The notes under the pieces: model-generated | What the model was told of the DNA's origin: nothing | Seen by the model: the letters and a program-made list of their open reading frames with translations, nothing else | Database searches by the model: none | Assembly: GCA_964649085.1 (NCBI GenBank) | Contig: CAZYPN010000006.1 | Span: forward strand, 1 to 64,000 | Length of the DNA: 64,000 nt | DNA from: JADMJV01 sp964649085 | GTDB taxonomy: Bacteria; Vulcanimicrobiota; Xenobia; Xenobiales; JADMJV01 | Direction of reading: 5' to 3' | Part shown: positions 50,892 to 58,741 of the stretch, piece after piece | Layout of the letters: every line of letters starts with the position of its first letter | Position numbering within the stretch: position 1 is the first letter of the stretch | Made by a program: the position numbers and the translations under genes

Positions 50892-51321
50892 GCAACAACC
50901 TGCTGGTGCGCACCCGCAACTGCCCCTGCCTGACCTTTCCCTGGGGCACGCCCTGCCAGCTCACCTGGCAGTCGACCAGCTTGAGGCGACCGCCAACGGG
51001 AAATCCGCCGACGTCGGTCACGTACGTCACCACGCTATAATCGGTCGGCGTGAGAGTCACCACCTGCTGCTCATAGACATTGAAGGCGTCATTGTGCCCC
51101 CAGAAGGGGGCTCCCGGGTTGCTTTCGGCAGCATAGACCAGCCGCTCCAAAGCCTGTTCGGCCACCATCTGTCCTCCTACCACGTCGCGCGACTTGCGAT
51201 CGGCGCTCAGGCTGTAGATACATACTCCCAGCAAGGCCAGAATGGTGATGGTGATCAGCGCCAGGGCCAGCAATACTTCAGCCACGGAGAAGCCCCGTGG
51301 TCGGCTTACTGCTGCAGCCAC
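50884..51321 (-). CDS. PilV-like prepilin
   Basis: From GTG 51321, which lies inside the end of the upstream pilX-like gene, the product has 145 residues. The leader VAAAVSRPRG^FSVAEVLLALAL has the cleavage Gly and Glu at +5. A helix and a head of about 100 residues (MVAEQALERLVYAAESN) follow. The next upstream candidate starts would add unrelated sequence, so 51321 is preferred although no ribosome-binding site is obvious, consistent with coupled translation. Confidence 0.75.
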   Translation of the reverse strand: MAAAVSRPRGFSVAEVLLALALITITILALLGVCIYSLSADRKSRDVVGGQMVAEQALERLVYAAESNPGAPFWGHNDAFNVYEQQVVTLTPTDYSVVTYVTDVGGFPVGGRLKLVDCQVSWQGVPQGKVRQGQLRVRTSRLLHE

Positions 51322-53522
51322 CAGAGCCGTCCGAGCTCCGCCCCCGGAGGAAGAGCGTTCATGACGCTCAAGAGATAGGATGAGTCGAACTTCAGATTGG
51401 CCGAGGCAGCGGTCAGATTCACCTTGCCGTTGGCCGGCACCGTCACCGTGTCGTCCGGGTCTTTGCCATAGGCCACCAGCGCACCCGTGAGCTGGAAGTC
51501 GCCCCACTTGTCGGGCGTTTTGGCGGTGTCGCCCAGCAAGGCAGTCAGGTTGCCCCAACAGTAGACCACGCCCTTCAGGCCCACGTCGTGATACTTGTCG
51601 AGGGCCTTATCGAAGGTCGAAATCAGAATGTCCCCCTTGGCATACAGGCTGACGCCCTCGTTGGGGTTGGTGGCCGCCGACAGATCTACGCCCAGGCCCA
51701 CCATGCTGATATTGCCTTCGGAGGTGATAGAACCGCCCTCGCCCTCGACCCGGGATCCCAGGTTGATGTCCGAGGCCCCACTGAGCACGGCCGAGGCCGA
51801 CCCCGAAGCAGGCTCAAAATCGAGCACGATATTCTGGGGGGCCGTGGTGTCGGGGATGGCAGGAATCTCGCCGATACCCCCTCCGCCCGGGTTCACCCCC
51901 AGACTGGCCAGCGTAGCAAAGTCCGCCGGAGTGCCGTAACTGGCCAAATAGCTCATCATATAGGGCATAAAATCATCCCGGATAGCATTGCGAGTTGCGC
52001 TTTCCGTTTGACCCGACGTTCTTTGCAATTCAGGGTCGGCGTTCGACCCACTAGAGTCTGTATCGAGGACTAGATTCGGGCTGAGACTCCACGTACCTGA
52101 ATCAATCGGGTGACCGTTCTGGGTGGCTACGCGTTGAATGAGATCCGCCAGAGCCTGGTTGCCCATGGCCTCAGGGTCAAACTCATTGTCACCCGATTCC
52201 CAAAAAGCCGGCGCTGTGATGGCCGTGTGGACCTGATTCGAGTCATAGTCGTCCCCGCCAGCCCCATCACCCCCGTCGGCCCCCTTCTTGGGGATGATGG
52301 CCAGCTCGCTGATCGAGTTGCCGGCCGAGGGGGTCACCAGCGTGTCGCCCGTGACCTTCAAACGAAACTCGCCAGCTACCGAGGTGTCGATGCTCATGGT
52401 GCTGGGCAGCGGGGCCGGAACCACCCCGGGGTCGGAGTGATTGGCCGGGTTGGACATATGCGTCTTGTACTGGGCCAGCGTCATGTCGTAGTAGTGCAGC
52501 GTGCCGTCCTGCCACACCGTATAAACACCGCCCCGCAGCGCATTGCTGCCGTTATCGACGGCCTGGTTGACCTGCCCCCAGCTGATTTTATACATGCCAT
52601 CGGCGGCCGATTCGGCCACGCCTACCACGTTGGCAGCCTCGTTGATGCCCGATTCTCCCGTTTGTTGGCGAAACTCTCCGGATTTGCCGTCGGGGGCCTT
52701 CAAATTTTCGGCCGCACCACCCACAAACTCCAGGTTGGTGCGCGAGCGCATGCGCCCGATCACGGCATTGTCGGCCGAGTCGAGTTGCACGGTGCCTCCG
52801 GCCGGCAAGGTGGCCTTGAAGGTGCCCGCCGAGGCTACCACGGCCGGGGTTACCGCCTGGCCGATGTTGTTCACCTTGTAGCAGGTTTCGACCCGCACCT
52901 GGGTGATGCGGTGAAAGGTCGGGGGGGCGGGATTGGGGTTGGTGGCCGTAGCTCCGCGCAACCAATTGCCGGTGCGCCCCTCGCAGGAGAGGAACACGCC
53001 AAAGGGCGGCACCACCGTATGCACGTTGGGCGTGGCCGGCACCGAATAACCGGGTCCGTCGGCCTTGGGCGCCTGACGCGGCACCACGCTGGTAAAATTG
53101 TTGAAACTCACCAGCGGCGAGGCGATTTCCAAAGCCGCCGGAGCATCGCCGAACCCGTCGCGCGTCGCCCCCCCGTCCTGCCAGTTGAAGCGAATGCGGA
53201 ACTGGGCCACGCTGTCGCCATTGCGCAGCAGCCCAAATATATTGCCTTTTTCTTCCACCACCGTCAGGGTCGGCGTGTCCACCGCCAGGAGATAGGCATC
53301 GGAGCCTTTCCAGTCGGGGTTCTGTTTAAGCCGGGCCAGGGCGTATTCAATGCCGCTGCGGGCTGCCCGCTGGGCCAGGGCCAGATCAGAAGAATTGGCC
53401 GAGCGCCGGAAGGCCCAGGGGGCCAGGTCCATGGCTGCGCCTACGAACATCGAAACGATGACGATGAGAAACAACACAGCGATGATGAAAATGCCGCGAC
53501 GGCGACGCCTGCGTCTATCCAT
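51306..53522 (-). CDS. Large PilX-like surface protein
   Basis: From ATG 53522 (GGGAGAG upstream) the product has 738 residues. The N terminus is Arg-rich (DRRRRRRRGIFI), then a hydrophobic helix (about 8-30) and LAQRAARSGIEYALARLKQN, the PilX/GspK signature. The rest is Gly/Ser/Asp/Thr-rich beta-prone sequence, with the segment IPGADGGDGAGGDDYDSNQ-like composition near residue 430. It is similar in architecture to 24479-26911 but not similar enough to call a recent duplicate. It leads a three-gene island with the PilV-like and PilW-like genes. Confidence 0.68.
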   Translation of the reverse strand: MDRRRRRRRGIFIIAVLFLIVIVSMFVGAAMDLAPWAFRRSANSSDLALAQRAARSGIEYALARLKQNPDWKGSDAYLLAVDTPTLTVVEEKGNIFGLLRNGDSVAQFRIRFNWQDGGATRDGFGDAPAALEIASPLVSFNNFTSVVPRQAPKADGPGYSVPATPNVHTVVPPFGVFLSCEGRTGNWLRGATATNPNPAPPTFHRITQVRVETCYKVNNIGQAVTPAVVASAGTFKATLPAGGTVQLDSADNAVIGRMRSRTNLEFVGGAAENLKAPDGKSGEFRQQTGESGINEAANVVGVAESAADGMYKISWGQVNQAVDNGSNALRGGVYTVWQDGTLHYYDMTLAQYKTHMSNPANHSDPGVVPAPLPSTMSIDTSVAGEFRLKVTGDTLVTPSAGNSISELAIIPKKGADGGDGAGGDDYDSNQVHTAITAPAFWESGDNEFDPEAMGNQALADLIQRVATQNGHPIDSGTWSLSPNLVLDTDSSGSNADPELQRTSGQTESATRNAIRDDFMPYMMSYLASYGTPADFATLASLGVNPGGGGIGEIPAIPDTTAPQNIVLDFEPASGSASAVLSGASDINLGSRVEGEGGSITSEGNISMVGLGVDLSAATNPNEGVSLYAKGDILISTFDKALDKYHDVGLKGVVYCWGNLTALLGDTAKTPDKWGDFQLTGALVAYGKDPDDTVTVPANGKVNLTAASANLKFDSSYLLSVMNALPPGAELGRLWWLQQ

Positions 53523-53610
53523 GCCACTCTCCCATCGGTTCCAACTTTCCGCCAAGTTTGGAATCCTATGAGAATATTAACAAATTGTTACAAACTCCGT
53601 ACCCCCCGAA

Positions 53611-53616
53611 TATACT
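53611..53616 (+). promoter_or_regulatory. Possible -10 of the 105-residue protein gene
   Basis: TATACT in an AT-rich patch upstream of ATG 53669. The predicted start would be near 53623, leaving a leader of about 46 bases. A second partial hexamer (GATACT) lies at 53620-53625. No clear -35 or ribosome-binding site is seen. Confidence 0.35.
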
Positions 53617-53668
53617 AGAGATACTAGTAATCCCAGGAACCCACCTGGCCCAACCCGAACCCCATTCG

Positions 53669-53986
53669 ATGGCTCAAGCGCAAGTGGAAGTCAACTCGGA
53701 CGGCATTCTCCTGAGCCGCGCTGATGGCACTCAGAGTTTGCTGCTTCACCACGAACTGCAGCGTGTCGAGTTACTGTGTTCCGATCAAGTATACTTTTTG
53801 CTGATCGGGCCCCAGTCGTCCACGGTGGTACCCTATCAGGCCGTGGGCATCGAGCAACTGGTGGCCCATGTGCAAAAGCTACCTGACTTTAGCAACGCAG
53901 CCCTGATCGAAATCCTCAGCTGCTCGGAAGGCACGCGACTGGTGGCCTGGATCCGACCCGAACACTTCGGCGGCTACTATCCCTAA
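53669..53986 (+). CDS. Small protein of unknown function
   Basis: From ATG 53669 the product has 105 residues (MAQAQVEVNSDGILLSRADG). It is soluble with alternating strand and helix and a PH- or PilZ-like composition: LLLHHELQRVELLCSDQVYFLLIG, VPYQAVGIEQLVAHVQKLP. No family is recognised. A longer frame to TTG 53558 exists but passes through a promoter-like AT-rich stretch, so the ATG is preferred. The stop is in ATCCCTAACG and overlaps the end of the convergent repeat protein by four bases. Confidence 0.6.
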   Translation: MAQAQVEVNSDGILLSRADGTQSLLLHHELQRVELLCSDQVYFLLIGPQSSTVVPYQAVGIEQLVAHVQKLPDFSNAALIEILSCSEGTRLVAWIRPEHFGGYYP

Positions 53987-54402
53987 CGCGAGAGAAAGTC
54001 TGGACTGCTGCCAAAGAAGAACAGCACGGCGGTAACCTTGCGCACATCCAGGAAATCTCGGCAGGGGCGGGCGCTGCCCCAGGACGAACCATCGCGGCGA
54101 ATGGTGCCATCGCTCTCGATTCTGCCGATCGACGAGCCGTTCAGGCGCAGGGTTCCATCGCTCTCGACGCGGCCGATGCTACTGCCCTGACGGCGAATCG
54201 TGCCATCGGGCTCGATGCGACCCACCGAACTGCCCCCCACCCTCACGGTGCCGTCGTTCTCGAACTTGCCTTGAGAGCTGCCCGCGATGCGAATGGTTCC
54301 ATCGTCCTCGACGGTGGCCCAGCTCGAGCCGCCGCGTCGAATCTCGATGTCGGCGGCGGCAACCACCGCCAGTAGCCAGATCAACAAAGACAGTCGAAAC
54401 AT
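53983..54402 (-). CDS. Exported 16-residue-repeat protein (five-fold beta-flower type)
   Basis: A signal peptide (FRLSLLIWLLAVVAAA) is followed by five near-identical 16-residue repeats of the form G-S-S-x-G-x-I-E-x-D-G-T-I-R-x-x (about residues 25-105) and a C-terminal hydrophobic stretch (VTAVLFFFGSSP). The pattern is that of the five-fold beta-flower family, where each repeat forms one petal of a five-fold propeller-like disc. The 139-residue product is probably periplasmic or surface. The repeat number equals five, which suits one closed ring. Confidence 0.75.
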   Translation of the reverse strand: MFRLSLLIWLLAVVAAADIEIRRGGSSWATVEDDGTIRIAGSSQGKFENDGTVRVGGSSVGRIEPDGTIRRQGSSIGRVESDGTLRLNGSSIGRIESDGTIRRDGSSWGSARPCRDFLDVRKVTAVLFFFGSSPDFLSR

Positions 54403-54487
54403 CTGCCAGAATTTCCACCTGCGGACGCCAGGGTCCCTGCCCTCCTCTGAGAAAACTCACACCATTCTCGGTTTCGTAGGGGGGCAC

Positions 54488-56818
54488 ATGGCGGCAAAGT
54501 GGGCAAAAGTTCTGGTGCCCGGAATTCTGGCCGGTAGCCTGGCTGGAGCCGGCTACCTGTGGTGGTCGAAGGGCCCCCTGGGTCGCCCTGTTCACAGTCT
54601 GGACCAGCTGACTCGCGAGGCGCCGGCTCGAAGTTTCTTCTGGGCCGGAGCCGAACTGCAGGACCAGCTGCAGGCCGATCAGCTGAAGCAACAGCTGAAA
54701 GCCTGGCGGCAAGCCAACCCCAAAGTCGAAGAGCTGGCCTCGAAGTGGGAAGGCTCCACAGGACAGTCTGTCGATCAACTGCTCGACACCTACGCAGCCT
54801 CAGCGCAACTGGCCCTGCTGCCCAAAGGAGACCGCAGCGATTTTCTCCCCAGCGGAAAAGACACGCCCCTGGAGGCTATCCTGGTGTGCCAGCTCAAGAA
54901 CCGTGCACCGCTGGAGAATTGGCTGAAAACGGCCCGCAAGCAAGGAGCCAAAGACATCCCCTTTGCGGGCTGCAATCTGCTCGAGTTAGAGCGAGGCGGC
55001 TGGGCCAGCCTCGGCTCCGACGCCCTCTACCTGGCCTCCAGCCAGTCGGCCCTGCAAGCCGCCCTGGAGGCCGGTGAACAACACAAGAACACCCTCGACC
55101 AGGAACCCCTTTTCCAGCAGGCCTGGAAGCAGATACCCGAACTGGGCAAGGGCCCAGGGGCCGCCTTTTACTACCGCCTCGACTCTACCTGGAACACCCT
55201 CGACAAGCTGCGCGGCCCCTATGTCGACTCGGACACCATAAAGTCGCTGCGCGGCCTGCCTTATCTGGTAGGCGGGATGTATCCCAAGGGCCAGGGCTGG
55301 CAAAGCGAACTGTTTCTGGGCCTCGACGCCCAAAGCGACAGCCCTCTGGCACGTCAGTGGCTCAAGGCCCCCGGGCGCCCTCTCCAACTGAGCCAGGCTC
55401 ACCCCCAGAACTGGGCCTATTTCCAGAGCCTGGACCTGTTTTATACCTTCGAAGCGCTGCTCGAGGTGGCCCGCCTAGCGCCCCAAGGTCGCACCGGCAC
55501 CACCATGGCTTTAAGCTGGGTGGGCCTGAACCCCCAGGGCGAACGCCGCCAACAAATCCAGCGCGCCTTTACGGGCGAAGTCGCCTGGGGGTTCGATCTG
55601 GCTTCATTCCTCAAAGCACTTCCCCAGGAGTTCCAGCAAGCCCGTAGCCAGGGCCAGACCACGGCCTGTAAAAGCAACTTAAAAAACTACGCCACCGCTC
55701 TCGAGATGTATGCCTGCGACTATTCCGGGAAATACCCGCTGGAGATGCAGGCCCTGACGCCCAACTACCTGCGCACACTGCCCACCTGTCCGGCGGCCGG
55801 CACAACCACCTACGCCTATCAAAGAACCGAACAACCCGACAACTTCACCGTGATCTGTCAGGGCAACCACCACGGCATGGGTCCCGACCTGCCGCATTAT
55901 ACGGCCGTCCAGGGCCTGAACGCCCCGGGGCCAGGCGAGGACGCCACCAGGGCCCGGGCAAGTCAATCGGACAAGGCGCTGCGGGGCGTACTCTGGCTGG
56001 GAGTTCAGGACGCTTCGGTAGCCAGCGAACTGCTGCAACAACTGAATCGCAAAGCCAGCACTGGGGCTGAAAAATTTGAACTGGAGGGTCAGCCCGCCTG
56101 GCGCAGCCAGAGCCGGGGCCAGGCCGTATGCTGGACCTTTCTCAAGAAACCCTCAGCTCTGGTGATCAGTGCCGGGCCTTCGGCCGAGGAAAGTTTGAAG
56201 ACGATCTTGCAGGTTGGCGGAGGCCAGCAACCATCGATGGCCGCCAATCCTGAGGCCAGGCAATTCGCCAAGGACCACCAGAAAGGAATGGTAGCCCAAC
56301 ACTTCCTCGACAGCGCCCGGCTCTTGGAAGCCCTGGAGGGGCAGGCCGAAGCCGGTCCGCTGCGGGACTGGCTGAAGTCCCATAAGCCCAAAGCCGACCT
56401 CGGCGCCCTGCAGGTAGAGGCTGGCGGACTGCGTTTCACCAATCGAGGCCTGGCCGGGGCCTTGGGGGCGTCGGTAGGACTGGGAGCCCCACTGCTGATC
56501 CCCAACTTCATCAAGGCCCGAGGTCAGGGGCAACTGACCGCCTGTAAGTCGAACCAGAAGAATCTGGCCACGGCCCTGGAAATGTGGTCCACCGATCACA
56601 GTGGGCACTATCCCGAGCGCCTCTCGGAAGTGGTGCCCGACTATCTGCGCAGCCTGCCAACCTGTCCTTCAGCAGGCAAAGACACCTACTCGCCAAGCTA
56701 CTCTTCGGGAACCTCTCCAGACCGCTTTCAATTCTTCTGCCAGGGCCACCATCACTCCGCCACCGATGCCAACTACCCGCAATACACTTCCGAGCAGGGG
56801 CTTATTGAAAGACCCTAA
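54488..56818 (+). CDS. DUF3352-like membrane-anchored protein with two internal pilin headgroup modules
   Basis: The 776-residue product starts at ATG 54488 with AGGGGGG just upstream. It has an N-terminal anchor (about 5-25), then a DUF3352-type beta/alpha region (about 40-380; WAGAELQDQLQADQLKQQL, LYLASSQSALQAALEAG). Two copies of a pseudopilin head follow, at about 385-470 (CKSNLKNYATALEMYACDY, YPLEMQALTPNYLRTLPTCP) and at about 677-776 (CKSNQKNLATALEMWSTDH, YPERLSEVVPDYLRSLPTCP). The second copy is preceded by a hydrophobic helix (LAGALGASVGLGAPLLIPNF) that looks like an internal pilin helix. No prepilin cleavage site is present. Such fusion of pilin heads into a DUF3352 protein is unusual. 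The function is unknown. Confidence 0.7.
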   Translation: MAAKWAKVLVPGILAGSLAGAGYLWWSKGPLGRPVHSLDQLTREAPARSFFWAGAELQDQLQADQLKQQLKAWRQANPKVEELASKWEGSTGQSVDQLLDTYAASAQLALLPKGDRSDFLPSGKDTPLEAILVCQLKNRAPLENWLKTARKQGAKDIPFAGCNLLELERGGWASLGSDALYLASSQSALQAALEAGEQHKNTLDQEPLFQQAWKQIPELGKGPGAAFYYRLDSTWNTLDKLRGPYVDSDTIKSLRGLPYLVGGMYPKGQGWQSELFLGLDAQSDSPLARQWLKAPGRPLQLSQAHPQNWAYFQSLDLFYTFEALLEVARLAPQGRTGTTMALSWVGLNPQGERRQQIQRAFTGEVAWGFDLASFLKALPQEFQQARSQGQTTACKSNLKNYATALEMYACDYSGKYPLEMQALTPNYLRTLPTCPAAGTTTYAYQRTEQPDNFTVICQGNHHGMGPDLPHYTAVQGLNAPGPGEDATRARASQSDKALRGVLWLGVQDASVASELLQQLNRKASTGAEKFELEGQPAWRSQSRGQAVCWTFLKKPSALVISAGPSAEESLKTILQVGGGQQPSMAANPEARQFAKDHQKGMVAQHFLDSARLLEALEGQAEAGPLRDWLKSHKPKADLGALQVEAGGLRFTNRGLAGALGASVGLGAPLLIPNFIKARGQGQLTACKSNQKNLATALEMWSTDHSGHYPERLSEVVPDYLRSLPTCPSAGKDTYSPSYSSGTSPDRFQFFCQGHHHSATDANYPQYTSEQGLIERP

Positions 56819-57434
56819 ACGCCTCGCACCCCTTCTGCTGGCGGTGCTGGCTCTGCTGTTGTGGTGGGGGTGGCCGCGCTCGGTTCGTCATCTTCAACCC
56901 CGGCCGGGACCCATTGTGGCCCTTGGCGACAGCCTTACGGCCGGGGTGGGCTCGGAAACCCGGCGCGGCTTTATCGCCGTGCTCAGCAGCCGCCTGGGGG
57001 TTGACATCGTCAACAAGGGGGTGCCGGGCGACACCACCCGCGGCGGATTGGATCGCCTCGAAAAGGACGTGCTGCAGTTGCAACCCGCCCTGGTGCTGGT
57101 CGAGCTCGGCGGCAACGATTTTCTGCAGCAGCGACCGTTGGAAGAGACCTTCTCGCAGCTTCGCCAGATCGTGCAACGCATTCAGGCCCAGGGCACTCCC
57201 GTGCTGTTGATCGGCGTGCAAAGCGGCCTGTTTGGCAACAAAGCCGGCAAGCACTACAAGGCGCTGGCCCGAGAGCTGAAAACCGGCTTCGTGCCCAATT
57301 TGATGAGCGGTATTATGACTCAGGCCGACCTCAAGGCCGACGCCATTCATCCCAACGACCTTGGCTACGAGAAAGTGGCCGATCGCGTCGAGCCGGAACT
57401 CCGTTGGATGCTGAGAAAAATGCAGCGTCTTTGA
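56805..57434 (+). CDS. SGNH/GDSL arylesterase (TesA-like)
   Basis: The TTG at 56805, with AGGGG just before it, gives 209 residues and overlaps the DUF3352-like gene by 14 bases. A single N-terminal hydrophobic anchor (LAPLLLAVLALLLWW) is followed by the SGNH blocks: GDSLTAG (Ser nucleophile), G in VPGDTTRG, the block III GGNDF, and DAIHPNDLGY (Asp and His). This family cleaves acyl esters and thioesters in the periplasm (thioesterase I/arylesterase). Being coupled to the preceding gene suggests a shared envelope role. Confidence 0.9.
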   Translation: MKDPKRLAPLLLAVLALLLWWGWPRSVRHLQPRPGPIVALGDSLTAGVGSETRRGFIAVLSSRLGVDIVNKGVPGDTTRGGLDRLEKDVLQLQPALVLVELGGNDFLQQRPLEETFSQLRQIVQRIQAQGTPVLLIGVQSGLFGNKAGKHYKALARELKTGFVPNLMSGIMTQADLKADAIHPNDLGYEKVADRVEPELRWMLRKMQRL

Positions 57435-57469
57435 GACTCCTTTCAGCGCCCGAGGCTAATCTGTAAGCG

Positions 57470-58741
57470 ATGAAGGTCCACAACATTCACCCCGTCCTGC
57501 AGCCGCGCCAGAAGCCCCCCGTGGACTGGCGCCAGCCGGTGGCCGACAGCCTCACGGTGGCCGCTGGAAGTGTGACGGGCGCCTTCTATGGTCCCCTGGC
57601 CGGGGCCACGGCCGGAGCAGCTGTGGGCGCCAGCAGCGAACTCCTGGCAGCAGGCCACTACCCCGCCTACCGAGCCTCCGATCTGGTCAAGCGCCAGGCC
57701 ATGGTTGGCAGCCTGGCAGGCCTGAGCAGCTCACTGCTGCAACTCACCGCCCCCGGCCTTCCGCCGTTGCTGGGCGTGGCTCTGGGAGCGGCCGTGGGCG
57801 GCCTTTCGGCGGCTCTGATTCCGGGACGACCCGAAAGCCCCCACAAGCCTCACTGGAACAACCTGCAGGCCACCCAGGCCCCCGAACTGTGGAAACAAGG
57901 CCTGACGGGTGAAGGCGTAACGGTGGCCGTGCTCGACACGGGGTCGTACGAACACCCGGCCCTGCAGGGCCGAGTGGTGGTCAGCAAAGACTTCATCGGA
58001 GAAGATACCCCCGACCCCCACCACCACAGCATGGCCATGGCCGGCATCATAGCAGGACACGGCAAAGACGGCGAATATCCGGCCGTGGCTCCTAACGCGA
58101 ACCTGGCCATCCTGCGGGTGGCCGATGCCCAGGGCAAGGTGCATATGAGCAAGGTGGTGGAGGCCATCGAGTGGGCTCGGGAAAACCGCCAGCGTTACAA
58201 TATTCAGGTGCTCAATCTGTCGTTCACGGCCGATGCTGGCGACGACCCGCAACAACTGGACCAGATCCGCGAAGCCCTGGGCAAAGCTGCCTCAGAAGGC
58301 TTGATTCCGGTGGCCTCGGCCGGCAATCTGGGGCCGCAACCGGCCGAAATGCAAATCCCGGCAGCCACCCCCTGGTCGCTGGCGGTGGCCAGCTACTCGC
58401 CCCGTCGCCAGCAACTGTCCGATTTCTCCAATCGCTCTCGCCCCCAGGACGAATGTAAGCCCACCGTGGCCAGCCCCGGCGAAGACTGGTTGCACCCAGG
58501 GCCCGATGGCGGCTACCTCAGCGAGGTGGGCACGTCACACGCCGCCGCCGCCCTGTCGGGGGTGGTGGCTCTGTGGAAGCAATCCTATCCCGACCTGACG
58601 GTCGAGCAGGCGCGCGAGGCCCTTCAGGCCAGCGCCCGGCCGCTGACGGGCCTCAGCCAGGAAGAGCAGGGTTCTGGAACGGTGCGAGCCCTGGAAGGCC
58701 TCAGGCACCTCGAAGCCGCAGCGAGTTCAGCACCACGCTGA
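57470..58741 (+). CDS. S8 subtilisin-like protease
   Basis: The 423-residue protease has the catalytic triad D156 (VAVLDTGS), H186 (HSMAMAGII, in place of the usual HGTHVAGII) and S356 (VGTSHAAAALSG), plus the oxyanion Asn in SAGNLG. The N-terminal 120 residues are Gly/Ala-rich and hydrophobic (FYGPLAGATAGAAVGASSEL, LGVALGAAVGGLSAAL), like a glycine-zipper membrane module. No classical signal peptide or propeptide is seen. The ATG is preceded by TAATCT seven bases upstream, suggesting a leaderless mRNA. The 3' end overlaps the convergent copper ATPase gene by 41 bases. Confidence 0.85.
   Translation: MKVHNIHPVLQPRQKPPVDWRQPVADSLTVAAGSVTGAFYGPLAGATAGAAVGASSELLAAGHYPAYRASDLVKRQAMVGSLAGLSSSLLQLTAPGLPPLLGVALGAAVGGLSAALIPGRPESPHKPHWNNLQATQAPELWKQGLTGEGVTVAVLDTGSYEHPALQGRVVVSKDFIGEDTPDPHHHSMAMAGIIAGHGKDGEYPAVAPNANLAILRVADAQGKVHMSKVVEAIEWARENRQRYNIQVLNLSFTADAGDDPQQLDQIREALGKAASEGLIPVASAGNLGPQPAEMQIPAATPWSLAVASYSPRRQQLSDFSNRSRPQDECKPTVASPGEDWLHPGPDGGYLSEVGTSHAAAALSGVVALWKQSYPDLTVEQAREALQASARPLTGLSQEEQGSGTVRALEGLRHLEAAASSAPR

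Noticed and set aside
53983..54402. CRISPR-like direct repeats
   Set aside because: The repeats are 48 bases, in frame, and encode 16-residue protein repeats; there are no spacers.
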